DNA of 64,000 bases from Arcuatula senhousia (taxonomy: Eukaryota; Mollusca; Bivalvia; Mytilida; Mytilidae): NCBI GenBank assembly GCA_963971305.1, contig OZ020304.1, positions 21,930,103 through 21,994,102 of the forward strand. Reading direction: 5' to 3'. Position numbers and translations under genes: made by a program. This document shows positions 11,701 through 21,796 of the stretch, piece after piece. Each line of letters begins with the position of its first letter. Within the stretch, counting starts at the first letter, position 1. The notes beneath the pieces are model-generated. The model was not told the DNA's origin, searched no databases, and saw nothing but the letters and a program-made list of their open reading frames with translations.

Positions 11701-14700
11701 GAAAATGTAAAATTTTACGTGTTGAAAACAAGATATAATATATAAGTTAAAAGTACTGCATGCAATGTAAACATGTTTTTCTTATGAAAATTTACCTACA
11801 TTTATGCTGAAAACAAATTCTGTTAACTGTTTCTGACTGTTTCCCACCTCCTACTAATATGATTTACGCACTAGAATTCTTCATTGTTTTTTGGTAGGAC
11901 AGCAAATATGTTTGCACATCAATGTTGGAACTGCATAGTTTTTGCTAAAATTGGTTAAGCGTACAAAATTTTATGAAGATCTGATTCGAAATTTTTGAGC
12001 AATCCCTGGTAAACATTAGATGTGACAGACTGAGAGAAAAAAAAAATTCTCTGCTATCATGGCTATAAAATTAAACAGGAATATGTCCAAAAGACATAAA
12101 GCCCAATCTTGCAACATTTATTTCTTTCCGAAATCACTAAAACATCTACATGGTTGCTATTAAGGCACTTGTCAATCAGAAGGAATAGACTTCAACTTAA
12201 CCATTCTTCTATAAGTGGTCAATCATGTGAAAAATATAGGTCAATGCCAGCATCCAAAGCATGCATTGTGCTAAGCATCACTAGGTGCACCTACCATACC
12301 AATATAGTTGATGTGGCACATGTCAGTAAATAGGAATGGACTTTAACCATTCTTCTATAAGTGGTCATTCATGTGGAAAATATAGGTCACAGCCAGCATC
12401 CGAAGCATGCATTGTGCTTAGCATCACTAGGTGCACCTACCATAACAATATAGTAGATGTGGTACATGTCAGTAAGTGGGAATGGACTTTAACCACTCTT
12501 CTTTAAGAGGCCACCCATGCGGAAAATATAGGTCATATCCAGCATCCAAAGCATGCATTGTGCTTAGCATCAATAGGTGCACCTACCATACCAATATGGT
12601 TGCTATGGCACTTGTCAGTAAGAAGGAATGGACTTTAACCATTTTTCTTTAAGTGGTCATTCATGCGGAAAATACGAGGCATGCATTGTGCTTAGCATGC
12701 ATCACTAGGTGCACATACCATACCAATATGGTTGATGTGGCACATGTCAGTAAGTGGGAATAGACTTTCTCTAACTGTTGTGCAATATTCTCACGTAATG
12801 AGACTATTTTGCGTATCACACTCCACACGACGTGATAATCAATTTCAAGAAATTTGATTCACTGTCCACGCCAGACACCGCAGTTAGATACGCATCTCGA
12901 GGAAAACGTGCTTACTTTTGTTTGAACACCTGTTGATCTCGCCTGAATAAAAGACAAACAAGAGTTAACACTAAAGTATGTCTCGCCTGCCGGCACCATC
13001 AGAAACAATTATTCTTTCTTACTTCCACTATATTTTGAATTTACATGGATTTTCAGCTTCTGAAATCAAAAGATGCTTATAGAACTTAAACATTGCTATT
13101 ATATGCAATAAAAATAATCAAAGTCACTCAACCAGAAAATCAAGGTCAAGGTCAAAAGATGGGGATGCAACTGTGCTAAGCTATTACTAGGGCATATGCA
13201 TACCAAGTTTCCTCAATCAGGACCAATAATACTTGAGATATGGAGGTGTTTGCAAAACCTTAACATTGGTATTACATGTATTGAAAATTGTCAATGTCAC
13301 TCAACCAGAAAATCAAGATCAAGGTCAAAAGATGAGGATGCAACTGTGCTAAGCTACTACTGGGTCATATGCATACCAAGTTTCATCAACCTAGGACCTA
13401 TACTTCTTGAGATATGGATGTGTCCTCGCAAAACTTTTCCATTGCTATTATATGTATTGAAAATTGTCAAAGTCACTCAACCGAAAAATCAAGGTCAAGG
13501 TCAAAAGATGGGGATGCAACTGTGCTAAACTACTACTGGGGCATATGCATACCAAGTTTCATCAACCTAAGACCTATAGTTCTTGAGATATGGAGGTGCT
13601 CGCAAAACTTTTCCATTGCTATTACATGTATTGAAAATTGTCAAAGTCACTCAACCGGAAAAGCAAGGTCAAGGTCAAAAGATGGGGATGCAACTGTGCT
13701 AAGCTACTACTGGGGCATATGCATACCAAGTTTCATCAACCCAGGACCTATAGTTGTTAAGATATGGAGGTGCTCATAAAACTTTTCCAAAACATTAATG
13801 CCGTTGCCCCCGCCCATAAAGTAACACCTATGGCCCTCTCTGCTTTGCAGGCGAGACAAAAATGCATAAAAAAGTTTTTCATGTTATTAAGTTTAGTTTT
13901 AATTAAAATTTATAATAAAAAGGTGGTACTATTTGATTTGACTACTTTTTTGACATGTTTGCTGAACAAAATCCAAAATAGGATTATTTTCCCCTGAGTT
14001 ATAATTGATAAAGTAATTTTTGGGTCTATACTTTCACGTTCGACAGTTAGAGAAAAAGGTTTCACAACTACAAGTGATGAGATACAGATTTTCATCACAC
14101 TCGTTAGATATTTGTCAAAGGAAACTCGCAAATGCTCGTTTCCTAATTTGACAAATATCTGACCCGATGTGATAAAAATCCGTATCTCATCACTTATACA
14201 TTGTAGTTGTGAAACCTGTATTTAACCATTTTTCTGTACGTGATCATTCATGTGGAAAATATAGGTCACATCAAGCATCCGAAGCATGCAATGTTCTTAT
14301 CATCACTAGATGCACCTACCATACCATCATGATTGATTTGGCCTTTGCCAGTAAGTGCGAATTTGTAAATATGGGATTTGGGACGGACAGACGAACGGAC
14401 CCGAACACTATATGCCCCTCTAAATTCGTAGATGGGGCATAAAAATATATGAATAAAGTATAATTAACGGAACTGCATGTTTTATATACAGGTTTATGGA
14501 CCATGTTTTGCTTTGCCTTACCTCTGTGCAATATGTTCTGTGAGTGAATATACTTCAAAGCAAAACTGATCTGAACCAGCCAATCTAAGATCACCTACAA
14601 TAAAAACAATTTCAATCTTAAAGGGCAGGACACATGTAAATGCAAAAAAATATGCTATATTAAACAAGAAGTAGATGTACAACAGAACTAAAATCGTATC

Positions 14701-17700
14701 ATATGATACAAGACTCCATGATAATGTAGCACACTAAATATGTGCAAGCTGTGATAAGAAACAGTTATAAAAATATATTCCCCAAGTAAGACATTCGATC
14801 GATCGTCATTCTATTAACAGATTTATGACTGCATGAATTTGAGTAAAAAATAATCTAAATTAAAGCGAATAACATATATGATCATGTACCAGTCATGCCA
14901 GTAACTTGAAAAATCTTTCATGGGTTTCCTGGAAATTATCAAGAACTATTGTTCTCATATTCTGATCGCTGTATATAACAAGTGTGGCCACTAAAAGTAT
15001 GTCTTGCCTGCCGGCATAAGCACTAAAATCAACTACCTAAGCTTTCATATCCTGATATAAACAAAAAAAGTGTCTGTATACCCAATATCAGAGTCACTGG
15101 AGAGTAAAAAATGGGGTAATGGTCACATGGCATGGTTACAGTTGCGTAGAACATAACCTCAACTGTCTGTATACCCAATATCAGATGCCTAGCTATTATA
15201 CTTTTCAAGCAATTTATCATCCACAAAAGTCTTACAAAAAATTTTTCGTCCTGAAAAAGATCTAAGTCCACAGAGTCACTAGAGCATGGAAATGGGGTCA
15301 GGGTCACCTGGCATAGTGACAATTGCCTAGACCATAACTTCAACTGTCTGTATACCCAATATCAGATGCCTAGCTATTATACTTTTCAAGCAATTCATTG
15401 TCCACAAAAGTCTTACAAAAAAGTTTATGCCACTGCCGCCACCCCCAGAAAGTAATACCTACATGTATGTCTTGCCTTCAGCAACTATTTGTCGCAGGCG
15501 AGACAAAAATCTTTAAAAATCTAGAAAGAGACATCTTTATGTCCTTTCTAGAATTATTTAGTTGAGGGAACACTCTGTTTCCCTTATAAACTAAAACTTT
15601 CCTCCTTTTAATAATTGACTCTGTGGATAGTGTAGAAACATTATAATCATGATAATGAATTAACATGAACAGATTTAAACAAGTTAAAATGTAGCACAAA
15701 CCTCTTTTCCAAAATGAATTCCTTTTTGATTTACAATTTTCTTGTGCAAATCTCCTACAAAAAGTGATATACATTTATTAATTTCATGAGATATACATGT
15801 ACATGCATAAACATGAATATACATTTTATCATTTATATGCACATTAATAGTTGGCAACACTAAGAAAATAGTTTGAGCAGGTTTTTTTTATTTGTTTCAT
15901 GAATATGTAACAAGAGTGTGTGTGTGTAATATGTAGTTTTCAAACCAGTTGTGTCATGCATAGATCAGTCAAAGAAATTAGGAAGTGGAGTCCTGTGGAC
16001 TGAATGCCTATTTTCATCAAATTTGCCAATTTTTTCCTATCTGTTTAATATAAATTAATACAAAATTTAATTGGGCCGAACCAATTTCAACTGGATATTT
16101 CCAGTAGGTCCAGCCTAATTTCGAAGACTGATAGATATCCCGTTTTATATCAATATCATCGAGTTCCAGACAATGTAGAATAATATTCAGTTTGACATGT
16201 TTATTTATCTGCAAAGCCAGATGATTTTGTACAAATTAACTAACAAAATGTCTAGGGATTTGTCTTTAGGTGTAATGATATTAATTTAGTAATTCCTAAC
16301 CCTCAATTTCTTACCTAAATGTAAGGAAGAGAGGAAAATAATCTGTTCAGTAAAACAGTTAGAATGGAACCAGCCCCCCTACTGGGGCACTAGCGGTTTT
16401 ATATCCCCAGCGACATCATAGCACCTGCCAGGGCTGGAAGAGCAATGGCAGGTAAGAAGGGGGATAACTCTTATTCAAGGCTATGACTGATGGCCAAAAT
16501 GGGAATATAAATAATATAGAAAATGTTAACCAAGCCCAAATAAAATACATTACGTACTACAGTAAAAAGGCAAATCCATCACACTTATATACATTAAATT
16601 TCAAAACTTAGCTGGTTAAAACACATACATGTACATGTATGTATCTAGCAAAATGAAAAACAGCAAATTATACACCTTGTATAAATACAGAAGCAACACA
16701 TTTCTCATGTTTCTTTGTCAATTGTATAATTTTTGACAACTGGTGTTCAAATTTTCTTTTAACCTATTCAAAGATAATTATACCCCCACTCGTAAGAGAG
16801 GGGGCTATATTGCAATCACCTTGTCCGTCCGTCCGTCTGTCCGTCCGTCTGTCCGTCCGGTACAATATCTCAGCTTCTACTGAAGGGATTGATTTCAAAT
16901 TTGGTAGATAGCTTTAGCATGATGAAATGTACATTTCCTCAACTTTCCAGGTTAGTCCATGATCTACTTCCTGTTTTCCGAGCCGACTTAGACTATTTTA
17001 AGGGTAAAAAATGGAAAATTTTTCGTAACAGTTTTCTCAGCTTCTACTGAAGGGATTAATTTGTGATTTGGTATACAGCTTCAGCATGATGAGTTGTACC
17101 GTGCCTCCCCTTTTCAGGTCAGTTAGTCATCTACTTCCTGTTTTCCGAGCCGACTTAGACTATTTCAAGGGTCAAAAATGGAAAATTTTTCGTAACAGTT
17201 TTCTCAGCTTCTACTGAAGGGATTGATTTGTTATTTGGTATACAGCTTCAGCATGATGAGTTGTACCGTGCCTCCCCTTTTCAGGTCAGTTGGTCATCTA
17301 CTTTCTGTTTTCCGAGCAGACTTAGACTATTTTAAGGGTCAAAAATGGAAAAATTCTCATAACAGATTTCTCAGCTTCTACTGAAGGGATTCATTGTTAT
17401 TTGATATACAGCTTTAGCATGATGAGTTGTACTGTGCCTCCCCTTTCTGGGTCAGTTGGTCATCTATATCCTGTTTTCTGAATGGTCCAGTGGGGGTATG
17501 CTTAGCACGACTTAGTGCAACCCCTTGTTGATTCTGTATTTTACATTTTAGACATGAATTGTACAGGGGTTCAAATTAGCACTGGTCTGATGTCCAGAAC
17601 CTTCCATTTTTGATTCTGGACCTTTAATATTTTATTTTTAAAAGTCCTGGTTCTGCCCTTATTTAGAGTAACTCTTATTGAAGGGGGATGATCCCTGATT

Positions 17701-20700
17701 TTAGGTTCAGGTAAAAATTTTTAGAGTGTTTTTTTTTTTGGCATTGATTTTATGGAAAATAACAAACTTTTTGCCAGTTATAGGGGAGGGGAGCAGGCCC
17801 TTCATACCACTCTTAAAGACTAAATCCAAGCCTTGGAAATGAGCAGACTGCCACTGGAAATAGAAGGGATGGGTAGGTTTAAGCAATTTTGCCTACTTAA
17901 GGGGATCCTACAGGTCCAACATGCAGCAGTGTTCTTCTGCATGCAGGTAATTTGACATTTTTTCTAACACAGTCCTCCACGTACAATGGTTTGGGGCAAG
18001 ATTTTCCACAATAAAGCCCAGTCATACAAGATAATAGGGCTACCAATACCAATACCAATATTTTTATTTTCCAAATTAGGTCCCCATTTAGGGCAATTAC
18101 ATATAACAGTCATGACTGAAACAATGTTTATGTGGTACACTGAATTTTGACAGTTTTTAATTTCAGTATGCATATTATTATTATTTTTAACAAGAGGCTC
18201 CCAGGAGCCTGAATCGCTCACCTGGTCTTAATGTCAACCCTTTGAAGACTTTTGTATAGCTAAATGAGCTGAATGTTTAAGCAATAAAAAGCTTTTCTCT
18301 TTCTGCAATAGTTTTCATTCCAAAGCAAAAAACACTATTTTTCACCTTTAAAGGGCCAAAACCCCTTAAAGGAGTCATCTGACAACTTCGACCATTAAAA
18401 GACTTTTGTAGAGCTAATTAAGCTGAACATTTAAGCAAGCAACATCTTTTCTCTATCTGCAAAAGTTTTCTTTCTTTAGGCCAAAAACACAATTTTTTGC
18501 CTGTAAGGGGCCGTAACCACTATAAGGGGTCATCTGGCAACTTTGACCCTATCGAAACTTTTGTAGAGCTAAATGAGCTGAACATTTAAGCAAGCAACAA
18601 CTTTTCTCTATCTGCAATAGTTTTCATTCCATAGGCCAAAAACACTATTTTTTCCCTTTAAGGGGCTGTAACCCCTATAGGGGGTCATCTGACAACTTCG
18701 ACCATAGGAGACTTTTGTAGAGCTAAATGAGCTGAACATTTAAGCAAGCAACAGCTTTTCTCTATCTGCAATAGTTTTCATTCTATAGGCCAAAAACTCT
18801 ATTTTTTGCCTTTAAGGGGCCATAACCCCTATAAGGGGTCATCTGACAACTTCAACCCTAGGAAGACTTTTGTAGAGCTAAATGAGCTGAACATTTAAGC
18901 AAGCAACGGCTTTTCTCTTTCTGCAATAGTTTTCATTCTATAGGCCAAAAACACTATTTTTTGCCTTTAAGGGGCCGTAACCCCTATAAGGGGTCATCTG
19001 ACAACTTTGACCCTATGAAGTCTTTTGTAGAGCTAAATGAGCTGAACATTTAAGCAAGCAACAACTTTTTTCTATCTGCAATAGTTTTCATTCTATAGGC
19101 CAAAAACTCTATTTTTTGCCTTAAAGGGGCCATAACCCCTATAAGGGGTCATCTGACAACTTTGACCTTATGGAGACTTTTGTAGAGCTAAATGAGCTGA
19201 ACATTTAAGCAAGCAACAGCTTCTCTCTATCTGCAATAGTTTTCATTCCATAGGCCAAAAACATGAAAAAATGCTATTTTTCACCTTCAAGGGGCAGTAA
19301 CTCCCATAAGGGGTCATCTGACAACTTCGACCCAATGGAGACTTTTGTAGAGCTTTTGATGCTGAAGCAGTAGCGTGGCATACGATTTCATCTATCTCTT
19401 ATACATTTTGATTTACAAGCCAAAAACAGTAGTTTGACCCCCCTGGTCTATTTTTAGCAACGGCGGCCATGTTTTTCGACGAATCAAAAATCGCCACATC
19501 AGTTCTGTGGGGGATACCCTAAAGTACCACCAGACCAAATTTGGTTTGAATCTGTGCAGCCGTTTCAGAGGAGAAGAAGTTTGAAGAAAAGTTAACGACG
19601 ACGACGGACGACGACGGACGACGACGACGGACGCCAAGTGATGGCAATAGCTCACATGGCCTTTGGCCAGGTGAGCTAATAAAAGTATTTTGATTCTATT
19701 TAAATTGATGTTGTCTCATTTATTACATGTATTAGTTGATCTGAACATACAGTACATAAACAAGTACATGTATACTCAATAATGTAATGAATAAAATTGA
19801 AATGTAAACTCACTGGGTTTTAGTTATTTGAACAGTAATAATTTTATGCTCAAAGCAAATTTAAATCAAGTCAAGCAAAGAATTAAAGATACGTGCCAAC
19901 AAACACAAAATTCAAATTTAAAGAATAATGCCAAACTAAATTTCTTTATGGGAGTCTACGAAAGTGGGGAGAGACCAGCTTATGTTGATAAACTGACCAA
20001 TGTATTGGATAGGGCCATGATTTGCAGACTTAGGACAAGCTCTCATCAGTTAATGATTGAAAAAGGGAGACATCTTCAAATACCTTTAGAACAAAGAATA
20101 TGTCCAATATGTAATATCTCTGTTGAAGATGAATTTCATTTTCTTTTTTATTGCAATTTTTATAAGACACAGAGAGATGATTTTAGTAACAAAATAAGTT
20201 CCATATACAAACAATACAAATTTATGAGCAACAATGAAAAAGTAAAACTTCTACTCAATAACAAGTTTTCATTTGTATTGAAGATGTCTTCCAACTTTAT
20301 AACAAACTGTTTAGAAATAAGAAACCACAAATTAATATAAAACCAATATATATTTACATTGTAAATTGTCTAAATTTCATCATCATTGTGTTTATTATAC
20401 TTTATTATATATATACTTCTATTATCCATTGTGCCTAAACCAATTATTGTAATTGAGTTCGAGCAATAAATAAATTGAATTGAATTGTAAATATAATTTT
20501 TTTTTTTTAAGTATTGATAGTGCAGATGACAGAACCAGCACTCGCTAGGGCTAGGGCTACCCAATTGCTCTGTGTGCAAAGGAATCTAATCTTATGTGAG
20601 GTACGTTCATGTAACTCTTCTCTTCTCTTCTCTTTACTGGCAGGCTGCGCATGTTTAAAAACGGTTTAAAACTCTTTGGTGAAGTTTTTCTGAGAAGCTT

Positions 20701-21070
20701 AGTGCTGCTATGGGCCTAACTAACCAACTGCTCACAGGAATAATGTTAAAATATTCATTTGCAATTACTTAAAGAGTGCTGTATAATGTTTGTTTTACAT
20801 TTAAGATGTACCTCCATCAGCATATTCCATAGCAATTTTTAATGAGCCTCCTTCTACAAATGCATCCATATATTTGATGATGTTTTTGTGGTTACATCTT
20901 GCCAGAACAGAAACTTCTGTCAAAGCTTGGTCGAGCTCTTTTTCTGACAACTGCATAATTTTTACAACCTTCACTACACATTTTGAGTCATCAGTTTTGT
21001 TTCTGGCTAGCCATGCCTCCCCAAAAGTGCCACTACCCAACAAAATCTTCAACTCAAAATTTCCCGCCAT
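2505..21070 (-). CDS. NIMA-related (NEK-family) Ser/Thr protein kinase, nine coding exons
   Basis: Joined exons: 21070-20812, 15754-15702, 14594-14522, 11584-11431, 10852-10715, 9992-9572, 9089-8934, 6059-4832, 2797-2505. All introns are GT-AG and phases agree, giving 924 residues. The ATG has a good context (AAGATGGCGG). Kinase domain, about residues 5-260: glycine loop GSGTFG (12-17), ATP-binding Lys34, helix-C Glu52, HRDLKAQN (catalytic Asp129), DFG (147-149), activation-loop Thr163/164, SPE (172-174), and SDMWALGC in the helix-F region. DGGDL, LHRDLKAQN and the [11 protein letters not shown] stretch are typical of NEK1/3/4/5-type kinases, which act in cilia, centrosomes and cell-cycle control (family knowledge). 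The tail is basic and Ser-rich with a 12-copy 10-residue array (about 539-658) and a helical C-terminus. Introns are full of transposons. I am sure of the family, not of which NEK. Confidence 0.9.
2890..3250. repeat. Two diverged tandem units in NEK intron 8
   Basis: Two units about 180 bp apart share AAACAGGAAGTAGATGAC (2925 and 3102), AGGATAAAGCTATT and AAAATATCAGA. The core resembles the reverse complement of units at 16.9-17.5 kb (CATCTACTTCCTGTTTTC). No element ends seen. Confidence 0.6.
3380..3995 (-). repeat. Tandem-core repeat element, family alpha
   Basis: Three or more units of about 160 bp with GGTCACAGCCAGCATC, AGCATGCATTGTG, CCTACCATACCA and GATGTGG. A degenerate hairpin (GTCTATGAAAGAC) near 3393 may be the CTTGT-type end. 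The opposite end is not recognisable. Same family as 12.08-14.45 kb and 60.35-61.16 kb. Confidence 0.7.
4222..4815. mobile_element. Terminal-inverted-repeat MITE next to NEK exon 8 donor
   Basis: Ends AAAGGACTAAAGCCACGAAC and, as reverse complement, AAAGGACTAGAGCCACAAAC are about 36-bp inverted repeats with a few mismatches. Inside are two perfectly matching 22-bp arms around GGGCGCCACCCCTCGCCC (4467-4488, 4550-4571). 594 bp, no coding capacity, no clear target duplication. The right end is about 16 nt into intron 8. Confidence 0.75.
4832..6059 (-). CDS. NEK kinase exon 8 (large repeat-bearing exon)
   Basis: 1,228 nt from [14 protein letters not shown] to HNKSG. Acceptor tcttttcag, donor gtaag. 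It encodes a hydrophilic Ser/Arg/Lys/Glu tail with the 10-residue array and many flanking basophilic sites (KRGS, KRSS, RRLS, RRIS). A transposon end lies 11 nt upstream of the exon and another about 16 nt downstream. No globular fold is apparent; probably disordered and heavily phosphorylated (inference). Confidence 0.87.
5351..5710 (-). repeat. 30-bp coding minisatellite, 12 units, in NEK exon 8
   Basis: Twelve 30-bp units, each encoding (R/C)RA(S/P)IE(S/N)SKS-like decapeptides. The seven units nearest the C-terminus are almost identical ([10 protein letters not shown]); the N-terminal ones are diverged ([22 protein letters not shown]). The period is a multiple of 3, so copy-number change keeps frame. 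Two other frames are also open across the array, which is a side effect of the repeat. Confidence 0.95.
6071..6920. mobile_element. pogo/Tigger-like non-autonomous element at NEK exon 8 acceptor
   Basis: Begins CAGTAAAACCTGTACTAGTG and ends, reverse complemented, CAGTCAAACCTGTCTATAGT, flanked on both sides by TA (6069-6070, 6921-6922). CAGT-starting inverted repeats with a TA target are typical of pogo/Tigger elements (family knowledge). 850 bp, no transposase. The acceptor AG of exon 8 (6060-6061) lies just outside the left end. Confidence 0.8.
7518..8196. mobile_element. TA-target inverted-repeat element (CACTTATTCCACA)
   Basis: TACACTTATTCCACATCTCA at 7518 and its reverse complement ending 8196 form an approximately 28-bp inverted repeat, with TA at both outer edges. 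A lone end with the same sequence occurs at 30588-30610. No protein in it. Confidence 0.6.
8255..8478. repeat. 28-bp tandem repeat, 8 copies
   Basis: Eight consecutive 28-bp units, GAGTTCACTCTCATTACGAC plus TTGAGTTT, nearly identical (exactly 224 bp). It lies in NEK intron 7. A single unit occurs, inverted, in a related repeat at 49456-49486. Confidence 0.95.
8538..8708. mobile_element. Hairpin MITE with about 47-bp perfect arms
   Basis: Arms beginning AATCTATCACCAGAGGGAGC on one strand and the same on the other, identical for about 47 bp and continuing imperfectly. A self-complementary CCCCGAATTCGGGG sits in the centre. In NEK intron 7. Confidence 0.85.
8846..8926 (-). repeat. Short family-alpha remnant beside NEK exon 7 donor
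   Basis: ATGCCCAATCT ... AGATTGGGCAT inverted ends with TGGGACGATAGACC and ACTATATGCC inside, matching the ends of family alpha without its tandem core. The outer end lies about 7 nt from the exon 7 donor. Confidence 0.65.
8934..9089 (-). CDS. NEK kinase exon 7
   Basis: 52 codons, phase 0 on both sides, starting [20 protein letters not shown]. Acceptor ctttttag, donor gtaaag. The intron turns into a short hairpin repeat (8846-8926) within about 8 nt of the donor. Confidence 0.85.
9318..9436 (-). repeat. Short family-alpha element in NEK intron 6
   Basis: ACAAGAACATGTCCAAAAGTC at one end and ATGGGGCATAAAA at the other, with GGGACAGATGGAC and CACTGTATGCC between. It is a coreless version of the elements at 12-14 kb and 60-61 kb. 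Confidence 0.65.
9572..9992 (-). CDS. NEK kinase exon 6 (end of kinase domain, start of basic tail)
   Basis: Encodes [20 protein letters not shown] with the invariant C-lobe arginine after it, then a Ser/Lys/Arg-rich linker with several R-x-x-S sites ([22 protein letters not shown]). Acceptor atttcag, donor gtaaga after DKEN. Confidence 0.9.
9993..10714. other. NEK intron 5: diverged repeat only
   Basis: Contains a CAGGAAGTAGATATG motif (10160) shared with repeats at 2.9-3.2 kb and 14.66 kb. I see no coding sequence or complete element. Confidence 0.4.
10715..10852 (-). CDS. NEK kinase exon 5 (C-lobe)
   Basis: Encodes [20 protein letters not shown] and onward to FDPVP, the conserved helix-F/G part of the C-lobe. 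Acceptor ctctag, donor gtaagt. Length 138 nt; phase 2 on both sides. Confidence 0.92.
11431..11584 (-). CDS. NEK kinase exon 4 (catalytic and activation loops)
   Basis: Begins with the Asp of HRD and runs through [15 protein letters not shown] and the activation loop to SPEICQQKP. Acceptor tttcag, donor gtatct. It holds the catalytic Asp129 (split codon), the Mg-binding DFG and the T-loop threonines. Confidence 0.92.
12766..14055. mobile_element. Inverted-repeat element (TTTCTCTAACTGT) carrying a family-beta copy
   Basis: TTTCTCTAACTGT at 12766-12778 and its reverse complement at 14043-14055 delimit a 1.29 kb block inserted in the family-alpha element. Most of it is the family-beta array (12958-13862). 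Short inverted repeat, no protein, target duplication not resolved. Confidence 0.5.
12958..13862 (-). repeat. Tandem-core element, family beta
   Basis: ACAAGAGTTAACACTAAAGT at one end, GCAGGCGAGACAAAAA at the other. Four to five units of about 170 bp carry ACTCAACC(A/G)GAAAATCAAG, AAAAGATGGGGATGCAACTG and GGGCATATGCATACCAAG. Inverted copies or relatives lie at 14978-15509 and 50772-51536. Apparent open frames across it are repeat artefacts. Confidence 0.85.
14057..14217. mobile_element. Hairpin MITE
   Basis: AGGTTTCACAACTACAAGTG ... with reverse-complement AGGTTTCACAACTACAATGT at the other end; arms of about 70 bp, imperfect, meeting around CTCGCAAATGCTCG. It abuts the TTTCTCTAACTGT element in the split family-alpha copy. 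Confidence 0.8.
14522..14594 (-). CDS. NEK kinase exon 3
   Basis: Encodes [20 protein letters not shown] followed by ILHR, the helix-E segment up to the HR of the catalytic HRD. Acceptor ttgtag, donor gtaagg. The Asp codon is split across the intron. Confidence 0.9.
14978..15509 (-). repeat. Tandem-core element, beta-related
   Basis: ACAAGTGTGGCCACTAAAAG (palindromic GTGGCCAC) at one end and GCAGGCGAGACAAAAA at the other, as in family beta. The core differs: two units of about 190 bp with CTGTCTGTATACCCAATATC and AGGGTCACCTGGCAT. In NEK intron 2. Confidence 0.8.
15702..15754 (-). CDS. NEK kinase exon 2
   Basis: A 53-nt micro-exon encoding [17 protein letters not shown], the hinge to helix-D region. 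It is preceded by tttttgtag and followed by gtttgtgc. Phase 1 in, phase 0 out; it fits exactly between exons 1 and 3. Confidence 0.88.
16778..17528 (+). repeat. Tandem-core element, GTGGGGGTAT family
   Basis: 5' hairpin TACCCCCACTCGTAAGAGAG then GGGG, a GTCCGTCCGTCTGTCCGTC tract (16827-16858), four units of about 185 bp (CTCAGCTTCTACTGAAGGGA, GCATGATGA), then a 3' hairpin GCAC...GTGC context and CCCCTTGTT. In NEK intron 1. Confidence 0.85.
18190..19677 (-). repeat. Tandem-core element, family A (GCTCACCTGG), copy 1
   Basis: ACAAGAGGCTCCCAGGAGCC (hairpin) at one end, GGCCTTTGGCCAGGTGAGCT (hairpin) at the other. Seven units of about 155 bp with GAGCTGAACATTTAAGCAAG and AGGGGTCATCTGACAACTT. A GACGACGACGGACGACG tract lies just inside the second hairpin. 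In NEK intron 1. Confidence 0.9.
19820..20486 (+). pseudogene. LINE reverse-transcriptase C-terminal fragment
   Basis: An open stretch (about 170 codons, 19828-20340) encodes the tail of a non-LTR retrotransposon polymerase with a [18 protein letters not shown] zinc-knuckle-like motif, close to CLHCDSEEVEDEMHFLITC at 24.8 kb. It is 5'-truncated and ends in an AATTG-type tail (20465-20486). A dead insertion in NEK intron 1. Confidence 0.8.
20812..21070 (-). CDS. NEK kinase exon 1 (start, N-lobe)
   Basis: Starts at ATG 21070 and ends at the GT donor after the split codon of YADGG. It carries the glycine-rich loop GSGTFG, the ATP-binding lysine in CVVKVVKI and the helix-C glutamate in LTEVSVLA. 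Length 259 nt, leaving phase 1. The promoter should lie upstream (above 21070); no clear core element was recognised. Confidence 0.9.
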
Positions 21071-21599
21071 CTTTCAAGAGAGAAAAAAGTGATTGAAAAC
21101 CATTAAACCATCAATGCTATGGTATTTATGTTTTGATATGTGTGAAGGAGTTACCCAAACCACAAAAGTGCTATAAATAATACACTTGACAATCATTTAG
21201 CAGCATGTGGTTGGCAAAATTCTGCATAACAAGAAAATGTTGCAATTCACAACTTGGATGAAGGCACCCGAGAGAAAGTACTTCCGAAAGAACAAAAGGG
21301 GCGTAACTCTAACCTTTATTCATTGATGTGTGATAGGGATCCATAACTGAAAAATCCCTGGCAAAAAATAAATAATGATAGATCATACTCTTTTCTATTG
21401 AAATGACAACCTTCTTGAAACCATTTACTGCTCCAGCATGGTGCCAATCACTGTCACACATCCCACAACATTTTGTGAAGGTAAACATGGTCATGGAGAA
21501 ACTGATTTAGAAACAAGCAAGAAGTTCAAAAATACAATGATTTCACTTAACTGTTTTTAATCATATATAACATAAAAAGATATTTAGGTATTACCATAT
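21071..21599. other. Intergenic stretch upstream of the NEK start
   Basis: Holds whatever promoter and 5' UTR the NEK gene has. I see no clear TATA box, repeat or coding sequence. Confidence 0.3.
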
Positions 21600-21796
21600 A
21601 TTGGTGTCTTACTGTAAACCCCCAAAAAACCAAAGTATTAATTTTCAACAAGGCAGGCAGACACATAGAGCATAAGTTCAACTACAAAGAGTTTAATATA
21701 GAATGTGTGCAACACTGTAAATATCTAGGTGTGTTTTTTAGTGCTTCTGGTACCTTCTCCTTTGCTCAAAATGAGTTATACAAAAAGAGTCTAAAC

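Larger units (their letters stand above)
12066..14445 (-). repeat. Family-alpha tandem-core element, split by insertions
   Basis: ATATGTCCAAAAGACATA (hairpin ATGTC/GACAT) near 12083 is the CTTGT-side end. About four units of some 160 bp follow (AGCATGCATTGTG, GTGCACCTACCATA). The copy breaks at about 12766 and resumes at 14218 (TTTAACCATTTTTCTG), ending in GGACGGACAGACGAACGGAC and the hairpin ATGCCCC...GGGGCAT at 14412-14440. Confidence 0.75.

Noticed and set aside
13196..13779. Open frames reading [25 protein letters not shown] protein
   Set aside because: They repeat with the tandem unit of family beta and recur in inverted form at 51 kb; repeat artefacts, not genes.
14316..14594. Continuous frame extending from NEK exon 3 into the repeat
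   Set aside because: A GT donor at 14521-14520 and the next exon's phase show the coding part stops at 14522.
21309..21494. Short minus-strand frame with several cysteines upstream of NEK
   Set aside because: No recognisable domain, no splice support; likely chance.
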